A model generated the notes under the pieces. The model saw only the letters and a program-made list of their open reading frames with translations, made no database searches and was not told the DNA's origin. From NCBI GenBank assembly GCA_002404795.1, contig DHKK01000089.1, forward strand, positions 1 to 16,067: a stretch of DNA of 16,067 nt, in the 5' to 3' direction. This document shows positions 1 through 6,878 of this stretch, one piece after another. The position numbers and the translations under genes are program-made. How positions within the stretch are numbered: the first letter of the stretch is position 1; each line of letters begins with the position of its first letter. Origin of the DNA: Clostridiales bacterium UBA4696 (GTDB lineage Bacteria > Bacillota > Clostridia > Oscillospirales > Oscillospiraceae).

Positions 1-420
1 TGGACGCCCACGATCGTGGCGTTCTGCTGCAACTGGTGCTCCTACGCGGGCGCCGATCTGTCCGGCACGAACCGGCTGAGCTATCCGGCCAATGTGAAGA
101 TCATCCGCATCCCCTGCTCGTGCAGGCTGAACCCGATGTTCATCCTCCGCGCGTTCCAGCGCGGGGCGGACGGCGTGATCCTCTGCGGCTGCCACCCCGG
201 CGACTGCCACTATACCACCGGCAACTACTATGCCCGCCGCCGCATGACGCTGCTGTTCTCCATGCTGGACTTCCTCGGCATCGAGCGCGAGCGCACGCGG
301 GTCGAGTGGGTCTCGGCGGCCGAGGGCGCGAAATTCGCCAAGACGATGAATGAATTCACCGAGACCATCACGAAGCTCGGCGAGAACCGCAGACTGGAGG
401 ATCTGAGATGCAAGGAGTAA
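1..420 (+). CDS. MvhD/FlxD-like hydrogenase iron-sulfur (delta) subunit, 5' end missing
   Basis: The reading frame is open from base 1, so the start codon lies just left of the window; 139 residues are visible, close to the full length of about 140 for the family. In MvhD/FlxD proteins this small 2Fe-2S subunit passes electrons between an NAD(P)H or hydrogenase module and HdrA. Diagnostic motifs are FCCNWC at visible residues 8-13 (Cys 9, 10, 13), the PCSCR segment and GCHPGDCHY. The CSCR segment carries one more Cys than the CSGR form I recall as usual, which may matter for cluster ligation. The gene overlaps the next one by 13 bases, with the next ribosome binding site (GGAGG, 396-400) inside it, so the two are translationally coupled. 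An hdrA-type gene would be expected directly upstream, but this is inference. Family assignment is secure; the physiological partner is not. Confidence 0.92.
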   Translation, partial: WTPTIVAFCCNWCSYAGADLSGTNRLSYPANVKIIRIPCSCRLNPMFILRAFQRGADGVILCGCHPGDCHYTTGNYYARRRMTLLFSMLDFLGIERERTRVEWVSAAEGAKFAKTMNEFTETITKLGENRRLEDLRCKE

Positions 421-1382
421 AGGAAAAAGCCATCCAGCTGCTGAAAGGTCAGACCGTCGACCGCGTCATCGGCTGGCGCGCGGGCGAGTTCTTCTACGAT
501 CTGACCCCCTCGACGTTCACAAGCGTGGAGGATGTGGAGCAGAACTTCGTCTGGAGCGTCTTCTCGGGCGCGAATCTGTCCAAATACCTGATCGCGGAAT
601 CGCGCAAGGGCGGCAAAGCCGCCGTGTTCCTCAAGCCATGCGACAGCTATTCCTTCGTCCAGCTTCTGAAGGAACATCGCATCCTGCGTGAGAATGTCTA
701 TGCCGTCGGCGTGCAGTGCGACGGCATGTGCGACATGGAGGCCATCAAGGCCCTGGGCGCCGCCGGTGTGACCGCCGTCGCGGAAGACGGCGAAGATCTG
801 AAGCTCACCACCATCTACGGTGACGAGACCGTCAGAAAAGCCGACGCGCTGCTGCTCAAGTGCAGGACCTGCAAGAGCAAAAAGATCGTCTGCTTTGACG
901 AGCTGCTCGGCGAGCAGGGCGAGGAGGCCCCCGACTGCGGCCGCTTTGACGAGGTCGCAAAGCTCGAGGCGATGACGCCGGAGGAACGCTATGCGTTCTG
1001 GCGCGGCGAGCTCTCGCGCTGCATCCGCTGCAACGCGTGCCGCAACGTATGTCCGGCGTGCTCGTGCGAAAAATGCGTGTTTGACAACCACGATTCCGGC
1101 TTTGAAAACAAGGCCATCGCCGATCCCTTTGAGGAAAACATGTTCCACGTCATCCGCGCGTTCCACGTTGTCTCCCGCTGCACCGACTGCGGCGAATGCT
1201 CGCGCGTCTGTCCGCAGCATATCCCGCTGCATTTACTCAACCGCAAGTTCATCAAGGACATCAACGAGCTCTACGGCGAGTATCAGGCCGGCGCAGACTT
1301 TGATTCCCGCCCGCCGCTCATGGACTTCCGCAAGGACGACTGCGAGCCGTCCGTCGTGTATGAACGGGGAGGTGCACAATGA
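408..1382 (+). CDS. 4Fe-4S dicluster electron-transfer protein (FlxB / FrhB-related)
   Basis: This 324-residue soluble protein has no signal peptide or membrane segment. Two ferredoxin-type motifs CxxCxxCxxxC lie at C205/208/211/215 and C258/261/264/268, separated by an insert that holds three more cysteines (C218, C220, C223). The N-terminal 200 residues carry a KPCDS motif (around C78) and paired cysteines at C104/C108 and C152/C155/C162, resembling the beta-subunit family of F420-hydrogenase/formate dehydrogenases and FlxB. The additional cysteines suggest more than two clusters. GGAGG at 396-400 sits 7 bases before the ATG. The stop overlaps the next start as ATGA (1379-1382), indicating coupled, near-stoichiometric translation with the AsrA-like protein. 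The role inferred from context is an electron wire within an Flx-like complex; which cluster faces which partner cannot be read from the sequence. Confidence 0.85.
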   Translation: MQGVKEKAIQLLKGQTVDRVIGWRAGEFFYDLTPSTFTSVEDVEQNFVWSVFSGANLSKYLIAESRKGGKAAVFLKPCDSYSFVQLLKEHRILRENVYAVGVQCDGMCDMEAIKALGAAGVTAVAEDGEDLKLTTIYGDETVRKADALLLKCRTCKSKKIVCFDELLGEQGEEAPDCGRFDEVAKLEAMTPEERYAFWRGELSRCIRCNACRNVCPACSCEKCVFDNHDSGFENKAIADPFEENMFHVIRAFHVVSRCTDCGECSRVCPQHIPLHLLNRKFIKDINELYGEYQAGADFDSRPPLMDFRKDDCEPSVVYERGGAQ

Positions 1383-2401
1383 AACAGCTCTCGCTTTCGA
1401 AGCTTCCTGCTCTGTTCTCCGCACTCGCGGCGGAGCAGAAGCTCTATATCCCCGCGGACGACGCGGCCGGTCAGGCGAACTTCAGGCTCTGGCGCGAGGG
1501 GCTGCAGCTGACGAAAAAGCTCAATACCGTCCGCTCGGCCAAGGATCTGTTCTTCCCGCAGGTGGAAAACCTCGTCGGCTTCCGCGTGACGGGCAAGCAG
1601 CTCGATCTCGTTGAGACGCGCGACCCGGCGGAGCCTTTCGTCCTCTTTGGCGTGCGCGCGTGCGACGCAAGGAGCTTTGAAATTCTCGACCGCATCTTCC
1701 TCTCCGAGCCGCAGGACACCTATTACGCCGCGCGCCGCGCGCACGGCACCGTCGTGACCCTGGCCTGCACCCGGCCGGAGGAGACCTGCTTCTGTCAGGC
1801 CTTCGGCGTCGACCCGTCGCAGCCGCAGGGCGATGTCAGCTGCTGGATGGACGCAGCGGCGCTCTACTGGCAGGCCAACACAGAAAAGGGCGAGGTGCTG
1901 ACCGCGAAGCTCTCCATGCTCGAAGACGCCGACGGCGAAGCCGTCAAGGCCCAGCAGGCGCAGACGCACGCGATCCTCAAAAAGCTTCCGCTGGCAAGCC
2001 TCGATCTGTCCGCCGTCGGCGCGGGGAAGACGAAAGCGCTCTTTGACCGGCCGGAATGGAAGCAGCTCTCGGAAAGCTGTCTCGGCTGCGGCACGTGCAC
2101 CTTCGTCTGCCCGACCTGCCAGTGCTACGACATCAAGGAATTCGACTCCGGCAAGCTTGTCCGCCGCTTCCGCTGCTGGGACAGCTGCATGTACTCGGAC
2201 TTCACCAAGATGTCCGCCGGTCAGCCGCGCCCGACCCAGCTCGAGCGGTTCCGCCAGCGTTTCATGCACAAGCTGGTCTATTTCCCGGATAACAACGACG
2301 GGATCTTCGGCTGCGTCGGCTGCGGCCGGTGCCTGGCGAAGTGCCCGATCCACATGAACATCGTCAAAGTCGTCAAAACGCTTGGGGAGGAAACAACATG
2401 A
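1379..2401 (+). CDS. 4Fe-4S dicluster protein, AsrA/HydB/FlxC-like
   Basis: This 340-residue protein resembles anaerobic sulfite reductase subunit A and the HydB/FlxC group that pairs with an FAD/NAD(P)H reductase. The N-terminal half carries the family-typical FGVRACDARS motif (residues 90-99) and a Cys-rich TCFCQ segment (C137, C139). The C-terminal third carries two CxxCxxCxxxC motifs at C234/237/240/244 and C312/315/318/322. These would bind two 4Fe-4S clusters and link the flavin reductase encoded next door to the rest of the complex. GGAGG at 1368-1372 precedes the start, which overlaps the previous stop; its own stop overlaps the next start as ATGA (2398-2401). In AsrABC the third partner is a sirohaem sulfite reductase; none is present here and fumarate-reductase-like genes follow instead, which argues against sulfite reduction. 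Confidence 0.85.
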   Translation: MKQLSLSKLPALFSALAAEQKLYIPADDAAGQANFRLWREGLQLTKKLNTVRSAKDLFFPQVENLVGFRVTGKQLDLVETRDPAEPFVLFGVRACDARSFEILDRIFLSEPQDTYYAARRAHGTVVTLACTRPEETCFCQAFGVDPSQPQGDVSCWMDAAALYWQANTEKGEVLTAKLSMLEDADGEAVKAQQAQTHAILKKLPLASLDLSAVGAGKTKALFDRPEWKQLSESCLGCGTCTFVCPTCQCYDIKEFDSGKLVRRFRCWDSCMYSDFTKMSAGQPRPTQLERFRQRFMHKLVYFPDNNDGIFGCVGCGRCLAKCPIHMNIVKVVKTLGEETT

Positions 2402-3225
2402 GACCTGATCCGCTGATCCCCAATCTCGCCGTCGTCACGGATATCCGCGTCGACACGCCCGACGTCAAGACCTTCCGCGTGGTCGGTCTCGACGGCAAAA
2501 AGCCCTTCGTCCACATCCCCGGCCAGTGCGCCATGCTCTCCGTGCCGGGCGTCGGCGAGGCTCTGTTCTCCATCACGTCCAGCCCCACGCTGGAGGAATA
2601 TGTGGAGTTCTCCATCAAAAAATGCGGCTGCGTGACCGAATGGCTCCACGCCATGGAGCCCGGCCAGCAGATCACCGTCCGCGGCCCCTACGGCAACGGC
2701 TTTCCGGTCGACACCGCGTTTGCGGGCAAGGATCTGCTGTTCATCGCGGGCGGCATCGGTCTTGCCCCGCTGCACGCGGTCATCAACTACTGCCGCCACT
2801 ACCGTGACCGCTATGGGAAGATCGACATCGTCTACGGCTCGCGCTCGAAAGAGGACCTGGTCGACTTCCCGGAGATCGAGAACGTCTGGTGCCAGGAGGA
2901 CGGCATCAACGTCCATCTCACCATCGACCGCGAGCAGCCGGAGTGGGACGGGCATGTCGGCTTCGTGCCGAACTACGTCAAGGAGCTCGGCTTCACGACC
3001 GACAAGACCGTCGTCATGTGCGGCCCTCCCATCATGATCAAGTTTACCCTTGCGGGTCTCATGGAGCTGGGCTTCGCCCGCGAGCAGGTCTATACCACGA
3101 TGGAGCTCAAGATGAAATGCGGCCTCGGCAAGTGCGGCCGCTGCAACATCGGCGACAAATACGTCTGCAAGGACGGCCCGGTGTTCCGCTTTGATCAGCT
3201 CGACGAGCTGCCGAATGAGTATTAA
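2398..3225 (+). CDS. FAD/NAD(P)H-binding 2Fe-2S oxidoreductase (PyrK/AsrB/FlxA-like)
   Basis: The 275-residue product is a ferredoxin-NADP-reductase-fold electron transferase. The FAD-binding FSITSSP motif is at residues 57-63, the pyridine-nucleotide loop GGIGLAPL at 118-125 and the CGPPIM motif near the nicotinamide site at 208-213. The C-terminal 2Fe-2S ligands are C241, C246, C249 and C257, in the CGLGKCGRC context typical of PyrK and AsrB. It is the predicted point where NADH or NADPH enters the complex; nucleotide preference is not evident. I use the ATG at 2398, although the frame is open from 2329, because it is preceded by GGGGAGG and forms an ATGA overlap with the upstream stop. The next gene begins 12 bases after the stop. 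No pyrD homologue is adjacent, so a pyrimidine-synthesis PyrK role is unlikely. Confidence 0.9.
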   Translation: MRPDPLIPNLAVVTDIRVDTPDVKTFRVVGLDGKKPFVHIPGQCAMLSVPGVGEALFSITSSPTLEEYVEFSIKKCGCVTEWLHAMEPGQQITVRGPYGNGFPVDTAFAGKDLLFIAGGIGLAPLHAVINYCRHYRDRYGKIDIVYGSRSKEDLVDFPEIENVWCQEDGINVHLTIDREQPEWDGHVGFVPNYVKELGFTTDKTVVMCGPPIMIKFTLAGLMELGFAREQVYTTMELKMKCGLGKCGRCNIGDKYVCKDGPVFRFDQLDELPNEY

Positions 3226-3237
3226 AGGAGAACAGGT

Positions 3238-3912
3238 ATGGAAAATATGGTGACGGTTTTCCTGTTCGGCAAGAAATATGAGGTGCCGGACAGTCTGACC
3301 ATCATGGAAGCGATGGAGTATTCCGGCTATCAGCTCGTGCGCGGCTGCGGCTGCCGCAACGGCTTCTGCGGCGCGTGTGCGACGATCTACCGCATCGCGG
3401 GCGACCGGGAGCTGAAGGCCTGCCTCGCGTGCTCGACGCGCGTGGAAAATAACATGTACGTGGCGACGCTCCCGTTCTTCCCGCTGGTCAAGGAAGTCTA
3501 CGACATGGAGAAGCTGAAGCCCACGCAGACGGTCATGATGCAGCTGTACCCCGAGATCTATGCCTGCGTCGGCTGCAACGCCTGCACGAAGGCCTGTACC
3601 CAGGGTCTGAACGTCATGCAGTACATCGCCTACGCCCAGCGCGGCGAGTTTGACAAGTGCGCCGAGGAGTCGTTCGACTGCGTGATGTGCGGCGTCTGCT
3701 CGTCCCGCTGTCCCGCCGGGATCTCCCACCCGCAGGTGGCGATGCTGGCCCGCCGTCTCAACGGCAAATATATCGCCCCGCACTGCAAGCATCTCGACGT
3801 GCGCGTACAGGAGGTCAAGGACGGCAAATTTGAGGCGCTCATCGAGAGCCTGATGGAAAAACCGCTCGACGCGATCAAAGAGCTCTACAACCACCGCGAG
3901 ATCGAGAAGTAA
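3238..3912 (+). CDS. Fumarate reductase/succinate dehydrogenase-like iron-sulfur subunit (FrdB/SdhB-like), soluble
   Basis: This 224-residue protein has a plant-ferredoxin-like N-terminal domain with 2Fe-2S ligands C39, C44, C47 and C62 (C37 and C65 are additional), then an alpha-helical ferredoxin domain with two CxxCxxCxxxC motifs at C110/113/116/120 and C148/151/154/158. This layout matches FrdB/SdhB and related subunits that pass electrons to a FrdA-type flavoprotein, which is encoded 14 bases downstream. It has no cysteine-rich CCG domains, so it is not a TfrB/HdrD-type thiol:fumarate reductase subunit. No cytochrome b or FrdC/D anchor is in the cluster, suggesting a cytoplasmic complex rather than a quinone-linked one. 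The ribosome binding site AAAGGAG lies just after the previous stop. Co-complex formation with the Flx-like subunits is inferred from operon structure. Confidence 0.85.
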   Translation: MENMVTVFLFGKKYEVPDSLTIMEAMEYSGYQLVRGCGCRNGFCGACATIYRIAGDRELKACLACSTRVENNMYVATLPFFPLVKEVYDMEKLKPTQTVMMQLYPEIYACVGCNACTKACTQGLNVMQYIAYAQRGEFDKCAEESFDCVMCGVCSSRCPAGISHPQVAMLARRLNGKYIAPHCKHLDVRVQEVKDGKFEALIESLMEKPLDAIKELYNHREIEK

Positions 3913-3926
3913 GGAGGACGCATATC

Positions 3927-5537
3927 ATGTATCAGGATCCCAACATGCTCGCCTCCATCCGCAAGGTGGAAGCAGCCCGCGAAGAAAACATCAAGCTGGA
4001 CCCCCGCCGCATGACCGCGGACGAAAAGGACGCGCTGCTCAAGAAGTTCCATCCCGACTACCGCACCGAGCAGTTCACCGAGCTGCGCTTCGGCCCCAAC
4101 AAGGGCCAGAAGGTCCCGCTGGAGCTGGCCGACCTGCTTGAGGGCGAATCGCGCGTCCTGCACGAGCAGTTTGACCTCACGAAGCCCGATTACGAGACCG
4201 ACGTTCTCATCATCGGCGGCGGCGGCGCAGGCTGCTCGGCCGCCATCGAGGCTGACAAGGCCGGCGCGAAGGTCATGGTCGTCACGAAGCTCCGCATGGG
4301 CGACGCCAACACCATGATGGCCGAGGGCGGCATCCAGGCTGCCGACAAGCCCAACGACTCCCCTGCCCAGCACTTCCTCGACGCTTACGGCGGCGGCCAT
4401 TTTGCTGCACAGAAGGACCTTCTGTACAAGCTCGTCATGGACGCGCCGGAGGCCATCCAGTGGCTGTCCGGGCTCGGCGTGGAGTTTGACAAGGCGCCGG
4501 ACGGCACCATGATCACGACCCACGGCGGCGGCACCTCCCGCAAGCGCATGCACGCGGCCAAGGACTATTCCGGCGCCGAGATCATGCGCACGCTGCGCGA
4601 CGAGGTCCTCAACCGCGGCATTCCCGTCGTCGACTTCACCTCCGCCATCGAGCTCATCAAGGACGAAAACGGCCATTGCGCCGGTGCGGTCCTTCTGAAC
4701 ATGGAGACGAAGGAGCTGCTGGTCGCAAAGGCGAAGACCGTCATCCTCGCCACCGGCGGCGCGGGGCGGCTGCACTATCAGGGCTTCCCCACCTCCAACC
4801 ACTACGGCGCAACGGCCGACGGCCTCGTCCTCGGCTACCGGGCGGGCGCGAAGCTCCTCTACCCCGACACGCTGCAGTACCATCCCACGGGCGCGGCCTA
4901 CCCCGCGCAGATCTACGGCGCGCTGGTCACGGAGAAGGTCCGTTCCGTCGGCGCGATGCTCGTGAACGCGGACGGCGAGGTCTTTATGAACCCGCTCGAG
5001 ACGCGCGACGTGGCCGCGGCCTCCATCATCCGGGAGTGTACCGAGCGCGGCAAGGGCGTCAGGACCCCGGCCGGGCAGGCCGTCTGGCTCGACACGCCGA
5101 TGATCGAGCTGAAAAACGGCAAGGGCACGATTGAAAAGCGGATCCCGGCCATGATGCGCATGTTCGCCAAGCACGGCATCGACATCCGCACCGAGCCGAT
5201 CCTCGTCTATCCGACGCTCCACTACCAGAACGGCGGTCTGCACATCACCCCCGACGGCCAGACCGACGTGGAGAACCTGTTTGCGGCGGGCGAGGTCGTC
5301 GGCGGTATCCACGGACGCAACCGTCTGATGGGCAACAGCCTGCTCGACGTGATCGTCTTCGGCCGCAACGCGGGCCAGCACGCCGCCGAGAAGGCGAAGT
5401 CCGTCACCGTCGGCGCGCTGACGCTCAGCCACGTGGCCGCGTTTGAAGCAGAAAAGCAGCAGGCGGGCGTATCGGACCATCGTCCCTCGCCGCAGCTGCT
5501 GCCCGACTATGCAAGAAAGATCCATCCTGTCAAATAA
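3927..5537 (+). CDS. FrdA-like FAD-dependent reductase (fumarate or related enoate), soluble
   Basis: The 536-residue protein belongs to the succinate dehydrogenase/fumarate reductase/L-aspartate oxidase flavoprotein family. An extension of about 90 residues precedes the dinucleotide-binding GGGGAG (97-102). By alignment from memory with E. coli FrdA, catalytic residues are kept: H319 in QYHPTG, R360 in ETRD (proton-donor Arg), H432 in LHYQNGG and R466 in RNRLMGNS. The His that covalently binds FAD in FrdA is N128 here (ANTMMAEGG), so FAD is probably non-covalent. There is no Tat or Sec signal and no FMN_bind domain, unlike secreted flavin reductases. The C-terminal helical region of FrdA is mostly absent. 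GGAGGA precedes the ATG. Fumarate is the best-supported substrate because of the intact active site, the FrdB-like partner and the downstream AAE transporter; L-aspartate or another enoate remains possible. Confidence 0.85.
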   Translation: MYQDPNMLASIRKVEAAREENIKLDPRRMTADEKDALLKKFHPDYRTEQFTELRFGPNKGQKVPLELADLLEGESRVLHEQFDLTKPDYETDVLIIGGGGAGCSAAIEADKAGAKVMVVTKLRMGDANTMMAEGGIQAADKPNDSPAQHFLDAYGGGHFAAQKDLLYKLVMDAPEAIQWLSGLGVEFDKAPDGTMITTHGGGTSRKRMHAAKDYSGAEIMRTLRDEVLNRGIPVVDFTSAIELIKDENGHCAGAVLLNMETKELLVAKAKTVILATGGAGRLHYQGFPTSNHYGATADGLVLGYRAGAKLLYPDTLQYHPTGAAYPAQIYGALVTEKVRSVGAMLVNADGEVFMNPLETRDVAAASIIRECTERGKGVRTPAGQAVWLDTPMIELKNGKGTIEKRIPAMMRMFAKHGIDIRTEPILVYPTLHYQNGGLHITPDGQTDVENLFAAGEVVGGIHGRNRLMGNSLLDVIVFGRNAGQHAAEKAKSVTVGALTLSHVAAFEAEKQQAGVSDHRPSPQLLPDYARKIHPVK

Positions 5538-5543
5538 ACCGAA

Positions 5544-5575
5544 GAAGCGCTGCATCTGCCCCGATGCAGCGCTTC
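5544..5575 (+). other. Intra-operon hairpin (13-bp perfect stem)
   Basis: GAAGCGCTGCATC (5544-5556) pairs perfectly with 5563-5575 around a 6-base loop, seven bases after the stop of the FrdA-like gene. No T-run follows on the + strand, so it is not a classical intrinsic terminator in the direction of the operon. It could attenuate the downstream transporter or protect the 3' end of the upstream reductase message after processing. A potential ATG at 5564 lies inside the stem and is not the transporter start. Confidence 0.75.
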
Positions 5576-5602
5576 CCGGGAGAAACTAAGAGGAGAAAAG
5601 AG

Positions 5603-6814
5603 ATGACCGCTTCCATCAACGCTGCGAATTTCCTGATGCTCTCCGTCTTCGGGATCGCCGCGATCGGCTATCTGCTCGGACGGATCACCATCAAGGGGAT
5701 CAGCCTCGGCACAGCCGGTGTCTTTGTCATTGCGCTGGTCTACGGCGCGTTTTTCGGTACCCACTTCAATTCCCGCTTCGTCATCGAAGAGATCAACTAC
5801 GCCTCGCAGGCGCTGAAGATCATCGAAAACCTGGGCCTCGTGTTCTTCGTGACCTCGGTCGGCTTTATCGCCGGGCCGAACTTCTTCAAGAACATGAAGC
5901 ACAACTTCAAGTCCTATGTGCTGCTGGGCGTGGTGATCATCCTCTCCGGCGGCCTCACCGCGATCTTGTGCCTGCTCGTCGGCCGGGCCATCGAGTCCGG
6001 GCAGCCGGGCTATGACCCGGGGCAGCTGACGGCCATGATCTCCGGCCTGCTCGCAGGCTCGCTGACCTCGACCCCGGCGTTTTCCGCCACGAAGGAGGCC
6101 GTCGCCGCCCAGTATCAGGACGCGGTCACGGTCGGCTACGGCATCGCGTATCTCTTCGGCGTCATCGGCGTCGTGCTGTTCGTGCAGCTGATGCCGCGCG
6201 TCGTGCACGCGGATCTGGACGAGGAACGCCGCAAGATCACCCACGTGGAGACCGGCGACGTCGCCAAGTTCAAGGGAAAGCTGCTGGAATTCGATGATTT
6301 CGGCTTCACGCCCTTCGCCGTCGCGGCGGTGTTCGGCATTCTGCTGGGCTCGGTAAAATTCTTCAATTTCTTCTCGCTCACCACAACGGGCGGCGCGCTG
6401 CTGGTCTCGCTGGTGTTCGGCCACTTCGGCCACTTCGGCCGGGCCGACCTCATGCCGAGCAAGAAGGTCCTTGAGACCTTCCGGGAGCTTGGTCTGATGG
6501 TCTTCCTCATTGGCGCGGGTGTCTCGGGCGGCATGAGCTTCGTGCGGTATTTCAAGCCCATCTACTTTGTCTACGGCATTTTCATGACGCTTCTGCCGAT
6601 GGTCATGGGCTATCTCGTCGCCAAGCATGTGCTGAAGATGAACCTGCTGAATATCCTCGGCTCCATCACCGGCGGCATGACCTCCACCCCCGCCCTCGGC
6701 ACCCTCATCCACGTGGCGGGCACGAGCAACGTCGCCTCCGCCTACGCTGCGACCTACCCCATCGCGCTGATCGCGGTGGTGCTGGTCTCGCAGCTGATCG
6801 TCCGGCTGTTCTGA
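5603..6814 (+). CDS. AAE-family (AspT/YidE/SucE-like) transporter without RCK domains
   Basis: The 403-residue polytopic membrane protein is built from two homologous halves (about 8-200 and 235-403). Each half carries a GxxLVFF/GLMVF helix and a TSTPA motif (AGSLTSTPAF at 151-160, GGMTSTPALG at 357-366), the signature of the aspartate:alanine exchanger family. Typical members are about 560 residues with two TrkA_C/RCK domains in the middle; here only a charged linker (about 200-232) replaces them. Family members include AspT (aspartate:alanine antiport) and corynebacterial SucE1 (succinate export). Downstream of a fumarate-reductase-like operon, succinate efflux or dicarboxylate exchange is the natural inference. 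The start is the ATG at 5603 with AGGAG at 5591-5595; an in-frame ATG at 5564 falls in a hairpin. The gene ends 14 bases before a strong terminator. Confidence 0.85.
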   Translation: MTASINAANFLMLSVFGIAAIGYLLGRITIKGISLGTAGVFVIALVYGAFFGTHFNSRFVIEEINYASQALKIIENLGLVFFVTSVGFIAGPNFFKNMKHNFKSYVLLGVVIILSGGLTAILCLLVGRAIESGQPGYDPGQLTAMISGLLAGSLTSTPAFSATKEAVAAQYQDAVTVGYGIAYLFGVIGVVLFVQLMPRVVHADLDEERRKITHVETGDVAKFKGKLLEFDDFGFTPFAVAAVFGILLGSVKFFNFFSLTTTGGALLVSLVFGHFGHFGRADLMPSKKVLETFRELGLMVFLIGAGVSGGMSFVRYFKPIYFVYGIFMTLLPMVMGYLVAKHVLKMNLLNILGSITGGMTSTPALGTLIHVAGTSNVASAYAATYPIALIAVVLVSQLIVRLF

Positions 6815-6828
6815 GTCTCTGACAAGCA

Positions 6829-6864
6829 AAAGCGCTCCCGCTGCGGCTGCAGCGGGAGCGCTTT
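6829..6864. terminator. Bidirectional intrinsic terminator between convergent genes
   Basis: AAAGCGCTCCCGCTGC (6829-6844) and 6849-6864 form a perfect 16-bp stem with a GGCT loop. On the + strand it is followed by a T-rich tract (TTTGGTTTCTTCT); on the - strand the stem ends in TTT and runs into TTGCTTG. It sits between the transporter (+) and the peptidase (-), which converge here, so it probably serves both. Confidence 0.9.
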
Positions 6865-6878
6865 GGTTTCTTCTGCTT

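Noticed and set aside
1379..3225. Dissimilatory anaerobic sulfite reductase (AsrAB)
   Set aside because: AsrA- and AsrB-like subunits are present but no AsrC-type sirohaem subunit follows; the next genes are FrdB- and FrdA-like.
2398..3225. PyrK of dihydroorotate dehydrogenase
   Set aside because: Motifs match the family, but no pyrD or other pyrimidine gene is nearby and the gene is translationally coupled to iron-sulfur redox subunits.
3238..5537. Classical membrane-bound fumarate reductase/succinate dehydrogenase
   Set aside because: No cytochrome b or FrdC/D anchor is encoded, the covalent-FAD His is replaced and the flavoprotein is atypical in length and N-terminus.
3927..5537. L-aspartate oxidase (NadB)
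   Set aside because: The family is shared, but there are no nadA/nadC neighbours and an FrdB-like partner is directly upstream, which NadB does not use. It is kept only as a minor alternative.
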